Shown here one piece after another: positions 53,522 through 63,560 of a stretch of 64,000 nucleotides of DNA (the stretch's first letter is position 1; the number at the start of each line of letters is the position of its first letter). Under the pieces are notes generated by a model. The model ran no database searches and was not told the DNA's origin. It saw nothing but the letters and a program-made list of their open reading frames with translations. The DNA is from Leptoclinus maculatus. Taxonomy: Eukaryota > Chordata > Actinopteri > Perciformes > Stichaeidae. The DNA lies in NCBI GenBank assembly GCA_032191485.1, contig JAVDOI010000012.1:9629135-9693134 (forward strand). Direction: 5' to 3'. A program made the translations under genes and the position numbers.

Positions 53522-53722
53522 ACTCAATTCAATTCAATTATTTTGTACAGCCCAAAATCACAAGTCACAAATTTGCCTCAGAGGGCTTTACAATCTGTAC
53601 ACATACGACATCCTCTGTCCCGGAACCCTCACATCAGAACAGGAAAAACCTTGAACAGGGAGAAGGAAGAAACCTTAGGGAGAGCTACTGAGGAGGGATC
53701 CCTCTCCCAAGATGGACAGATG
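53522..53722 (+). repeat. Common percomorph interspersed repeat
   Basis: The sequence from 'caattcaattcaattatttt' through 'cagagggctttacaatctgt', 'ggaagaaaccttaggg' and 'gaggagggatccctctccca' matches from memory a very abundant non-coding repeat of spiny-rayed fishes. Its superfamily is unclear to me. A 149-codon open frame overlapping it is not a gene. Confidence 0.65.
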
Positions 53723-54704
53723 TGAGATAAATATCTTTTGTTCTTTCTCTTTGGTTAATGAGTGTTGATTTGTTGTGGTGTTTTGTGATTTTGCCAATGT
53801 GTTTTAGGATTTGTTGTTGTGTTTTGTGAGTTGCTGTAGGGTTTTCTTAGTTGTTCTACGGTCAGGGGACGAGCAGGAGGGAGTTTTTTGATCTGCAATG
53901 ACAGGAGAGTTAAGGTGACAATCCTATGCGATCTACCGAAGATGTATAAAGTGATTCAATGTAAATGGGGTCTTTGTGTATCTGCAGTTGGGTTCTCTTC
54001 TTCACCAGTTACAGATTCCATCAGCTCCGACTGGTTCTCATCCTGTGAAGACTTACAGAAATAATATACCACTGTGAGTTTTTTCAGTATTGAGTATTTC
54101 ATAAAGTGGGGGAGCTGCTGCTGTTCAATCAGAATCCACCACTGGAGGCATTGGGAAAACGTTATTCGATTCACTTCAATTCAACATCTGACTTTCTTAA
54201 TTTACTGGCCAAAACATGATTCTGCTCCTGAGCCAGAGTATAACTGTGTTGTAACTAAGCTTTTTTATTTTAGTTGGAAGAATTGTATTTGAAAATTTCA
54301 GACATTGAAAGAGACTTTCATCAGCCACTAATTGTCCCAATTATCTCCAGCTTCCATCAGACTAAATGCTTGTGATAGAAAAATCTACTGCTACAGATCT
54401 TGGTCTAGACATCCATGGTTATTAGTCTAATAACACTTTTCTTTATTCTCTCCAATACACTCTATTAGATTGACTCAAGTTATAGCACTTATACTTTCTG
54501 ACACATAACATCTACACACATGCATTCATGCACACAGATAAATGTTTCATATATTTGTTCTGTTTCTGTGTTTTTTAAATATATTTTTAAGCAGCTCTAT
54601 ATCTCCATCTCTGTCTTTCACACACTCTCTCTCTCTCACACACCCGGGCAGTGTGAAACGGGGTCTTAATCCATCACTAAAGGATTAGTTATGGACTGAT
54701 ATAT
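53723..54704. other. Intergenic, no gene recognised
   Basis: No features that I can support. Confidence 0.5.
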
Positions 54705-55350
54705 CACATGGGAGAGCAGAAGCAGGGATAGAGGGAGTGAGGAAGACCGAAAGAAGAAGAAGAGGTGCAGAAGCAGTGTAGGGTTAAAGAAGAGATAAGA
54801 ATATTTGGATTATGCACATGAAACGGAGAGATGGATGGAAGAAAAACAAGGAAAAAAGAAAAGCAGGGGGAGGAGGGGACAGATAGAAGCGACATGGAGA
54901 CAAAGAATAGGAAAATGAAGAGATAGATGAAGATGAGTAAAAAGAGAGTTTGTAAAAGTTTGGAAGAAGGGGAATAGAATAGAAGAGTTTAATATAAAGA
55001 AAAGAGAATGGGGGAAAGGTTAGTCCGGGCAAATGGAGAGATGTGTCGAAATGAGAGAGGAAACATGTGGGTGGAAGAAAAAAATGCTGAAAAAGGGGAA
55101 AGAGGATTTAGGGAACGAAGGAGTTGAAAGTGAAAAGGCAAGGAATTTGACATTATAATAAGTAAATGACAATATATTAAAACCCTTTTATCAAGAAGGA
55201 ATGCCAGCTCTAGTCAGTAGAAAGGGGTAGGGAGAAAGACAGCAAATGTGGAATACAAAGAAGCACAGATGAAAGAGGTAAAGATGGGGAGGAACAAATG
55301 ATGGAGGAAGGGGATGGAGGGAAAACAGCAATGTCCACAACAATGCTACC
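54705..55350 (+). other. Purine-rich strand, about 650 bp
   Basis: The plus strand is strongly dominated by A and G, with repeated GAAGAAGA, GGAGGAGGGG and GAGAGA motifs, without being a simple tandem repeat. Minus-strand frames rich in Ser, Phe, Leu and Pro here are composition artefacts. Confidence 0.75.
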
Positions 55351-56249
55351 CTTCCGCATTATGTCTCACCACAAATTTAATTGACATAATTAATCAGTCA
55401 AAATTCTGGTGAGGAAGAGCAGGAGGTACAGGGATGAGTGCAGGAGGAGGAAAGTCGGAGAAAGACAAATCATTATGAAACGGTAATTTATTCTGTTCCA
55501 CAAATAGGTTCGACCTTGGCTGTACTTCACACTGGATTAATCGTCGCCTGTTGAAACAGTGGGCCTGTGTGTGTGCTTCCATGCATGTATAAGTCAGCAA
55601 ATGTGTGCCTCCAAGCATGTATGGATGCTGACATGTGGACAAAACTGTCAGTTTGTGGGTGGAAATGTAAATGATGTGAATACAGTTGTGCCTTTGAGCA
55701 AACAGGGTGTGTGTGTGTGTGTGTGAATGCGTGTCCCCATTCATTCACGTCGAGAGAGTGCCGTATTTCGGCAGGCGTAATCAGCCAGCGGATTGGTGTG
55801 AGCCGTCACTCTGTTTTGACAGATTTGAATGCCAATCACAAGCTCAGGAGCCTGAGAATAGATTCATCAGCAGCCCTCACTAAGTTCAACTCTTTTCCTT
55901 CTGCTAAATCTATTGCTTCTCCTTTCAATCAATGTCTCTTTCCAGCGTTTTCAATCTGTCTCTAGTATTGCTATTTCGAAACACAGTTACAACACATTCA
56001 ATGCATATGACAGAACCACGGCAGGAGGCAAGACCATGGTCCAGGTATAACCAGGATCCACGGAAACCTGCGAGGGGAGAAAGCACAAAGACTCCAGGGA
56101 AGAAGCAGAGTTAATAATGAGCATTAATGGGACATGAATTCATACAGAATTATGTATCAAATTACAATATGCAAACAATTTGACAATGTGAAAGGGGTCG
56201 CTCGTAGCGATGAAGCTATAGAGACTCAGCTGAATCTGCAGCTTCCCTA
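55351..56249. other. Intergenic, no gene recognised
   Basis: It contains a short TG run (about 55707-55724) and no supportable gene. Confidence 0.5.
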
Positions 56250-56420
56250 CACTGTAAAAAAGAATTTGAGGATTTAGTGTATTCAGCTCATTTCTCTAAG
56301 TCAGTTCAACTAAAGTGTAGGGTGTACTTGAAATATAAAGTTCAACTGTGCCCAACTAATCACTACAGTGTAGGCAACACAGATTTCCCTGCTGACTCAA
56401 CTGTGTGTGTGGCCCCTGCA
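56250..56420 (+). mobile_element. Candidate 5' terminus of a CACTA/EnSpm-like transposon
   Basis: CACTGTAAAAAAG at 56250 matches the CACTR start of CACTA-type elements, and CACTGTAAAAAA is a terminus I recall from fish EnSpm families. It is followed by repeated subterminal phrases (AGTTCAACT at about 56304 and 56339, and CTCAACTGTG at about 56397), as expected for transposase-binding repeats. A matching inverted terminus was not found downstream inside the window, so the boundary remains tentative. Confidence 0.45.
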
Positions 56421-56425
56421 AAAGC

Positions 56426-56517
56426 ATGTCGGTAACCCCACACAGTAAACAACGGCTGCCCATCTACAAAGTGACATGCCCTAAAGAAAACTCCATTTTG
56501 GATGAGGAGTTGCCAAG
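56426..56517 (+). CDS. Candidate first coding exon of the transposase-like gene
   Basis: It opens with ATG at 56426, stays open for 92 bases, and ends at a strong donor, CCAAG|GTAAGA (56518). Joined to the acceptor at 57904 (tttcttcag), the split codon becomes AGA and the frame runs into the finger-containing exon without a stop. Against it: no homology that I can name supports these 30 residues, and in another frame the first bases of the next exon read as a short helix-like peptide that stops at 57949. The main gene may therefore start at 57954 instead, with this exon untranslated or unused. Confidence 0.4.
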
Positions 56518-57660
56518 GTAAGAACACCTGCTTGTATTCATCAAAATACTTGTTAAATTAAGTGTTGAATAGGAAAACTTGATAAATCTTACTCACGGTT
56601 TGCAAAGTATACCTTGTAGCAGTAGTTTTTAGTGACTTAAAAATACATTGTGTATGGCCAAGTTTAGCTAGCAGTAGTAGGCTAACGCTAGTTAGCTATT
56701 GTAGTTAAGAAAGCTAAACTATAGATTTTGCGTTTTATTCCCTATTGCTGCGTGTGTGATTTTCAGCTCATAAATCGTTGAATAAATAAAGTTATTTATC
56801 ATCTTTTTGGCTTTGTTCTGTAGTACAGAGGGGGGGCTCATTCGCGGGCAAAGCTTTGTCACGTGAGCTCCGAGCATGCATTATTCTCCGATACACCAGA
56901 GGGCGTTCAAACAAAATGTCCTGTGAAGTAGCAAGAAGACAATTGTAACCGGCAAAACCAACCTGGGGCCAACCTGTTTCTAAATCTTCTAACAAATAAT
57001 TTGCCTTCTTTGTATAATCCCAAAACATGTTAATAGTACTTTTATTAGTGGACTATGGCAGTCACGTCTAAAAAAGTATTTTTCTACCCGCCCTCACGTC
57101 CTTTTCTGGCGCTATCGCCGGTTTCACTACGGTGACCATAAACCACTGATGCAACGCTTTTGCTGAGCTTTCGGTCCGATACGATAACCTTACATAAGTA
57201 ACGTTAGTTAAGATAGCTTAATGTGTATTTATGTAGCTGTTATACCACTCCAAAAAGCGGAACAGAATTGCATAAGTGCGAGTTTTACACGGAACGTTTT
57301 GGCAGCACACAAGTCATTGTCTTAGCACGGCTAACGGTTAGTTAACACTCAGTTTACCACGATCTGTTTCTAAATGTATGCCGAAATGGTTCAACTGGAG
57401 TCTGGTTTGTATGTGGATAACGTTACACTTCAAACTTTAATTTACTTCGGTATTACCCGAACGTGTCAGTTAGCGAGCGGTTCAAAACCAAAATATAGCC
57501 GGTCTCCTCTCAGCTTTCAAACCGCCTCCCACTGCAGAATGCCGGTGTTTAACGCTGCAGATATGCATCCGTCCGTTATCCTCGTGACAATACCGACGTG
57601 CTTGAGCGCCGCTAAAGTGTGCCTTCACGTGTGCTTTTCACTCAGTTGTGCCTTTCCTGT

Positions 57661-57706
57661 AAAATGACTGTTCACTGTGAAATAAAATGACTGTTCACTG
57701 TGAAAT
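57661..57706. repeat. Perfect 23-bp tandem duplication
   Basis: Two identical 23-base copies (57661-57683 and 57684-57706), beginning AAAATGACTGTTCACTGTG. They lie in the presumed first intron or leader of the transposase-like gene. Confidence 0.9.
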
Positions 57707-57953
57707 AAGTTTTAAGTTATTACCGTTTCCAAATACTTGGTGTATAGATAAATCGAAACACAGCTTTATAGGTAAATGTATTGCTGTGGCTGTTCATAGT
57801 TTTGGTCCATGAATGACTGATACAGACACACAGAAAGCCTTTTGTAGTCGTGTATAGCTTTAAGTATGGAGATCTCATTCTGACTTGACTTTCTTTTTCT
57901 TCAGAGCTGGAGGCTGCACAGAGGTTTTTGGAACAACCGGTCCTGTGAGTCAC

Positions 57954-60641
57954 ATGAATTGGTTCTGCAAGTTCTGTACATTTTTTTCAGCTAACCAACG
58001 CAGCATAATAAGGCATTACAAGCTAAAACACGGACACTATAATAGGTCTTGCCCCTTGCCTTGCATCTACAATGACTGTGTGTGCTCTTTTAAGACACAG
58101 GTTGCTCTTAGAAATCATTTGTTGAAACATGAATCAGTGGGTAATCAGTCTCAGCCAGCTGTTGCCCGTGAATCTCAGTCCAATGTTTTAACTCATCGAC
58201 TGCAGTGTGAATTGTGCAATTTTTCTGAGCCATGTACTCTTAAGCAATACTTTCTTCATTTGGGAACTCATTTGAAAAGTAAGGAAACTGTCAGCTGTCC
58301 TTTTGAGCACTGTCAATTTAAGTCTGGTGTGTATTCCACCTTTACTGGGCACAAAAGTCGATATCACTGTGAATCTGGAATTAAAAAAATAAGACCTGAA
58401 CTAATTAATGATCACAGTCCAGCAGAAACCAGTACTGACCAAGTAGGGGATGTGGGTTCGGTAGATTTTGATAACCCTCCAAATGATGACAGTGACAATG
58501 AAGAAAGTGGAGAATCTGTTAGGCATCGACTTGCATCTTTATTCCTACGTATGCAAACAATTCTGCATGTATCCAAGTCAGCTACACAGGAAATAGTTAA
58601 TGAACTGTATGATATAGGTGTTTTAGCAGGAGAATTTAGCAATAGTTTAATTGAAAAAGTGCTACGAGAACATAATTGCAACACTGACAACACTGTTCTA
58701 ACTGTGGTAAGGGAAACACTTAAGGAAACCAATCCTCTTTGTTTACTTTCAAAGACAGGACCTTTTGGCACTGATTACAAGAGGTCATTGTTTTTCAAAA
58801 ACAATTTTCCTGTCATTGAGCCAGTGGAATATATTTTAGACAATACTGCCAGGAAGAAGACATTTGTATATGTCCCCATTTTAAGTGTTTTAACAGAGTT
58901 ACTCAATAGAAATGATATTTTAGAAAAAGTATTAATTGAAGAATCAATTACAACGCAGTCTGGTAATTTTAAAAGCTTTCGTGACGGCTTATTCTTCAAA
59001 GACAATCCATTGCTATCCAGAGAGGAGCTATCGATTGCTATTGGCCTGTACTCCGATGACTTTGAAATATGCAATCCTTTAGGTACATCTAGAAAAAAAC
59101 ACAAGGTGTGTGCTGTGTATTGGGTTATAGCCAATTTGCCTATCAAATATCGGTCATCTCTACAATCTATATATGTTGCAGTGCTGTGTAACAGTAATGA
59201 TGTTAAAACATTTGGCTATGGGAAAATTCTTGAGCCACTTTTAAAAGACATACAGGTACTTGAGAATCAAGGTCTGTTCATCCAGAGGTTAGGAGCAAGC
59301 GTCAAAGGAACAGTGCTGTTTGTTTCTGCTGATAACTTAGCAGCTCATTCACTTGCAGGCTTTCAAGAATCATTCACTGTTGATAAATTTTGCAGATTTT
59401 GTTCAGCCAGTCGTAGCAACATTCAGACAACTGAAGTAAGGAGTGGGTTATTTCCCCTCAGGACAAAAGTGACTTATGAGGCAAATGCTTTGGAGGTTGA
59501 ACAAAATCAAAATGTACAGAATGTAAATGGTGTTAAAAGGGATTCTGTTTTGAACAAGTTGACTTACTTTCACACAGTTACGGGGTTCCCACCCGACTTT
59601 CTGCATGACCTCTTAGAGGGAATAGTGCCGGTTGAACTAAGCTTGTGCCTGAGCAAGTTGATCTCAAATAAGTACTTCACATTTGATGAATTAAATTCTG
59701 CTATTCAGAATTTCCCATACTTATTCTCTGATAAGACCAACAGGCTCTACAGAATACCCCCAAGTTTCAAAAAAAATGGAACAATTGGTGGAAATGGACA
59801 TGAGAACTGGACTTTGTTAAGATTGCTGCCATTGATCATAGGTGAACGAATCCCAGAGAATGACAAAACATGGGGTGTGCTTCTTGAGTTGAAGGACTTA
59901 GTAGAACTCTTGGCATCATCCTCTTTCACAAATCAATCACTCTGCTATTTGGAAGAGAAAATCTCAGTCCATAGGCAATTGCTCCTTGAGGCCTTCCCTG
60001 ACTATAAACTAAGGCCAAAACACCATTTCATAGAACACTATCCTTACCTCATCAGTTGCTTTGGACCTTTGCTGGACTGTTGGACAATTCGCTTCGAAGC
60101 AAAGCACAGCTTTTTCAAAAAAGTTGTGCGTGATGTGAACAATTTTAAAAACATTCTGCTAACATTAGCCACAAGACACCAGCATATGTTGGCCTACTTC
60201 CTTGACATGCCCAGCCTTTTTAAGCCACCAGTGGAGGTTGGCAGTGCATCTCTGGTTTCTCTGGACATTCTGGATAACTCTGTCAAACAGGCCATCAGAC
60301 TTAAATACAAGGATGTTAAGACTGTGTCTCTTGCATCTAGTGTCATTCTACATGGCACTAAATACTCTGAAGGGATGTTTGTTTCTCTTGGGAGCACAAG
60401 CGGACTGCCTGATTTTGCTAAACTTCTCAAAGTACTGATTGTGGGCAACAAGGCATTATTCATCGTTGAACGCTTTTCAGCCTGGTACATGGATCACTTC
60501 AGATGCTATGAACTCACTAGGAAGCTTTCCACAGACCTTGAGGTTGCAGACCCAGAAGAACTGAACAACTTCAACCCACTGGCCCCTTACATGGTGCAAG
60601 GAAGACTGATGGTCTCACCCAAGGTGTTTTTACTTCACTGA
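57954..60641 (+). CDS. C2H2-fingered CACTA/EnSpm-like transposase
   Basis: A long intact exon. From the Met at 57954 it encodes 895 residues; the upstream Met at 57885 lies in the pyrimidine tract of a splice acceptor (AG at 57904) and is not credible. The N-terminus holds four C2H2-like fingers, the first CKFC..HYKLKH and the last with C-x4-C spacing, presumably for DNA binding. The large C-terminal part carries blocks I associate with CACTA (tnp2-like) transposases and related fish/invertebrate proteins: DDFEICNPLG (about 59058), SADNLAAHSLAGF followed by CRFC (about 59326), GFPPDFLHDLLEG (about 59584), LRPKHHFIEHYP and RFEAKHSFFK (about 60010-60110). Acidic residues in the first, second and last blocks could form a DDE-type site; this is inference. 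The frame has no interruption, so it may still be functional. It is followed after a 98-bp predicted intron by the SAMD3-like gene. A host-domesticated transposase is an alternative. Confidence 0.8.
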   Translation: MNWFCKFCTFFSANQRSIIRHYKLKHGHYNRSCPLPCIYNDCVCSFKTQVALRNHLLKHESVGNQSQPAVARESQSNVLTHRLQCELCNFSEPCTLKQYFLHLGTHLKSKETVSCPFEHCQFKSGVYSTFTGHKSRYHCESGIKKIRPELINDHSPAETSTDQVGDVGSVDFDNPPNDDSDNEESGESVRHRLASLFLRMQTILHVSKSATQEIVNELYDIGVLAGEFSNSLIEKVLREHNCNTDNTVLTVVRETLKETNPLCLLSKTGPFGTDYKRSLFFKNNFPVIEPVEYILDNTARKKTFVYVPILSVLTELLNRNDILEKVLIEESITTQSGNFKSFRDGLFFKDNPLLSREELSIAIGLYSDDFEICNPLGTSRKKHKVCAVYWVIANLPIKYRSSLQSIYVAVLCNSNDVKTFGYGKILEPLLKDIQVLENQGLFIQRLGASVKGTVLFVSADNLAAHSLAGFQESFTVDKFCRFCSASRSNIQTTEVRSGLFPLRTKVTYEANALEVEQNQNVQNVNGVKRDSVLNKLTYFHTVTGFPPDFLHDLLEGIVPVELSLCLSKLISNKYFTFDELNSAIQNFPYLFSDKTNRLYRIPPSFKKNGTIGGNGHENWTLLRLLPLIIGERIPENDKTWGVLLELKDLVELLASSSFTNQSLCYLEEKISVHRQLLLEAFPDYKLRPKHHFIEHYPYLISCFGPLLDCWTIRFEAKHSFFKKVVRDVNNFKNILLTLATRHQHMLAYFLDMPSLFKPPVEVGSASLVSLDILDNSVKQAIRLKYKDVKTVSLASSVILHGTKYSEGMFVSLGSTSGLPDFAKLLKVLIVGNKALFIVERFSAWYMDHFRCYELTRKLSTDLEVADPEELNNFNPLAPYMVQGRLMVSPKVFLLH

Positions 60642-60642
60642 G

Positions 60643-60740
60643 GTAAAATTTTATTGTGAAAATGTTTGTTGTGTTAAATCCTCGTTAATACGAAATTGAA
60701 AACTAATTTTTTGTTCTAATAATATTCCTCTTCTGTTTAG
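60643..60740 (+). other. Predicted 98-bp intron between the two linked genes
   Basis: A donor (GAG|GTAAAA) lies one base after the transposase stop codon TGA (60639-60641), and a good acceptor (ctcttctgtttag) ends at 60740, five bases before the next ATG. Removing the intron gives TGA-GCC-AGC-ATG in one frame. Both splice signals are read directly; use of the intron is inferred. Confidence 0.6.
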
Positions 60741-60745
60741 CCAGC

Positions 60746-62404
60746 ATGTTGCTTCACGTCATTCTTGCGGTTGATGACATCCGGAGGGTCCAGATCGAAA
60801 CTCTTCCAGAGACAGTGGATGAATTAAAGACTATACTGAAGAGCAAGCTCAATCTAGAGGATGATATTATTATCCAGTTTCAAGATCCGGAGTTCAACAA
60901 TGAGCTCTGCAACTTGACTGAGATGTCTGAGTTACCCAAAGAGAGACCAAGGCTTAAGGTAATACTAAAGGAACCACCCAATGCACCCCCCTCTGTATCC
61001 TCATCAGAAGCTGGTTGTTCTGACACAGCCAGTTGGTCCTCAGCATCATCGGGAAGTTCTCAAACATCCATTCGTTCCAAGCACTGGCCCTACCGTTTTA
61101 TCATACCCACTTTCCCTTATGATGTTGAACTTAAGCTCAGAAAAGGAAATGAGGCTTGTGAAAAAGATGGTTCCCTACTTACTGTGAATGCTGCAATGAA
61201 GAGAGACATACTTGACAGAGTAGGACATGCTATGTATGAGTACAATGCATATCCAACATCAAAACAAATTGAGGATGTTGCCAAAGCCCTTGTTGAAAAG
61301 CATCCCTGTTTGAAAGAGCCAGGGTCTTCACATGGCTGGTACTGTTGGAAGTTTAGCCTCACTTTTAAGATGGGAAACCTCCGTCAGAAGTACCGTATCG
61401 CTGGATGCCCAGAGCTTACTGTCAATCAAAAGAGGTCAACAGACACATCAACTGGTAACAGGAAAATTAAGAAAGCCAAACGGTCCGAAATCAACTTCTT
61501 GCCAGACATTCCCGAAGGGAGGTCTCCAGACTCCCTTGAAACTGAGAGATTAACTCTGATAGAGGAGATGAAGAAAAAGAAGAGAGACAGGAAAATGATG
61601 GATGCTCTGATGGAGAGCACCTTTGCATTGCGAAGGAAGGAGATTGTTGATGGAGAGCCTCCTGTCTCTGAAATCGAAGATCGATGGCCAGCACTGTTTT
61701 CAGAAAGACAGGTAATTATTTTGTACATAATAATTTATTTATTTATATATATATATATGTCAGCATTTTATGTTTATTGACTTAGGAATTTGTTATTTTT
61801 TGCATTTTTACTTTTAGTCATTATTCCCAAATGCAGAATTTTATATTTAAATGGCTTGTAAGAGCCAAAGCCAACCAAATATTTACCTCTTTCCTCAACC
61901 TAATATACTAAGCTACCTACCTGCACTATTTACCTTTTCTTTAAATCATCCAACCCTCTTTATACTTACTGTCATACTGACCTACAGAGAATAATCCAAG
62001 CAAATCTTAACTAATTTACATAATTAACTTTCATCACACTACCCAATCGCTGACCTTGCTTTCTTTGGTCCTAAGGGACAATGTTGATGAAGTGATAGAG
62101 CTCCGTTTCATAATGTAGTTCTAGGCTGCTCTGTATGTAGACTATAATAATATATCACAAGGCTCTGCGTTTGTATGTATGTATTTTAGCCATGTATGTG
62201 TGTTTTATGTTTGGAAACCACTGACTAATCATTTGTTTTACTCCTCAGATAAGTGCAGAATTTATGCGCTTGGTTTCCTCTGATCTCCACCAGTCTTTCT
62301 TTGATGGACTAGACAAATATGTCCCAAAACTGCTGGAGATGTACAGAAAACGAAGTCAAAGCTGTCCTGACCTGCGCAGTCTGCTTCATCCCCTTGATGA
62401 ACAA
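60746..62404 (+). CDS. SAMD3-like protein with PB1-like N-terminus (partial)
   Basis: Two coding exons can be read: 60746-61711 (322 codons) and 62249-62404 (52 codons, starting ISAEFMRLV and ending HPLDEQ). They are joined by a phase-0 intron with donor CAG|GTAATT and acceptor ctcctcag. The second ends at CAA|GTAAGG, so the gene continues, but I find no further exon before 64000. The first about 75 residues (MLLHVILAVDDIRRV, then QFQDPEFNNEL) look like a PB1/ubiquitin-like fold. A Ser-rich linker follows, then a block (WPYRFIIPTFPYDVE, GWYCWKFSLTFKMGNLR, NFLPDIPEG, FALRRKEIV, RWPALF) typical of the many fish proteins annotated 'sterile alpha motif domain-containing protein 3-like'. The function is unknown; recurrent multi-copy occurrence and linkage to a transposase suggest a transposon accessory protein. 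The SAM domain itself is not seen here. Confidence 0.75.
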
Positions 62405-63344
62405 GTAAGGATAGCCTGATTTTACCTAATCCTTTGATCACATCCCTAAACCATCAGCAAAAAGTAACATTGTGTCACCTGTATATAAAGTGTCAGTCAT
62501 TGTCAAATCTAATGTGATGGAAAGCTGTTACTGCCATTGGCCTATATGCAGTCTCAGGTTTACTGGGTCGGATACAAATCATGTTGTCTCTTTAATTTCA
62601 TGGAAAACATCTTGAGACAACATGGATAATGGGTATGAAACAATGCACTACTTACTATACATGTAGGTCTATACAGATGACTGCTGTGTTTGCTGTCAAA
62701 ATCAAAAATCACCTCTATACACTACTCAGGTTGTTTTATTCATCTGGCATGTAATATTGTAATATGACTATAATAAACTGTGTAGACAAAATACAGACAA
62801 AAGGACGAAAACGTCCCCATTGAAACCCATTAAATTATTGATCCCACGGCCATTACAGCATATAGTCACGCGTTCTATGATATATGGCTATCAAAAAATA
62901 CATGCACTGAGCATGCAGAATATATATATATATATTTTTTTTTAATAAAAACAGTGGCATTATGTAAACAAACATAAGGTTAGAATTCTGAATATGAATG
63001 AATATTTGGTAGTCCTGATCAGGACTAGTTAAAAAGAGATTTAACTCTGTGAAAGTAGAAAATAATATTAAGATAAGATTTTATGGCAGTTTTGTGACGC
63101 AGACATGTTTGTCCTTAGAAGAGCAGAAGTGAGGCTCAAGGGTTAAATAATACTGTTAAGATTTACCATAAACTATATTGTGTCATTTTCCCCCTTGATC
63201 ATGTTGGGGCATATGAATATATCGTCAAGCTACAGGAGCCCAGCAAATGGCCTGGTTCTCTATTTACTTCTTACTGCGCATGTGCACCAAATAAGTTCGC
63301 TGAATTCAGGTTTCAAAATAAAACATGTATTTAATAACAAATGC
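62405..63344. other. Intron or intergenic, no exon recognised
   Basis: It follows a good splice donor, so formally it is an intron of the SAMD3-like gene. I could not find a continuing coding exon. It contains an AT run and a T tract (about 62923-62945). Confidence 0.5.
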
Positions 63345-63560
63345 AATCTGAATTAACTATCGATAGTAAAATGCTCTCGAGAACAGCTTTCACACACACT
63401 CCAAACAGGAAGCTTGTTACCTGAAGGACGAAATGTGATGAAGAGACTGAAATAATCATTTGAATCTCCTTTCATAGTCCGTAAAATATCTGTCTCAAAT
63501 ACTATTGGCTAAATCCAGCTGACTCCTCCTAGCCTTAGTCAGCTGACTCCCTCAAACAAA
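63345..63560. repeat. Dispersed repeat family B, copy 2
   Basis: Ordered block similarity to 39755-39990, including 'tttgaatctcctttcatagt' and 'ccagctgactcctcct'. Both copies are in the same orientation. Sequence up to 64000 may belong to the same element ('aatacattcaatg' recurs), but the match there is weak. Confidence 0.75.

Noticed and set aside
53242..53691. 149-codon plus-strand open frame
   Set aside because: Its second half is a common non-coding percomorph repeat, and the first half has no family features.
56250..56371. A complete short non-autonomous CACTA element (CACTGTA... to ...TACAGTG)
   Set aside because: The ends do not pair beyond a few bases and no target duplication is seen, so the CACTG is better read as one end of a larger element.
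57885..57953. ATG at 57885 as start of the transposase-like protein (MTFFFFR...)
   Set aside because: These codons are the pyrimidine tract and AG of a splice acceptor; a start here would be coincidental read-through of intron sequence.
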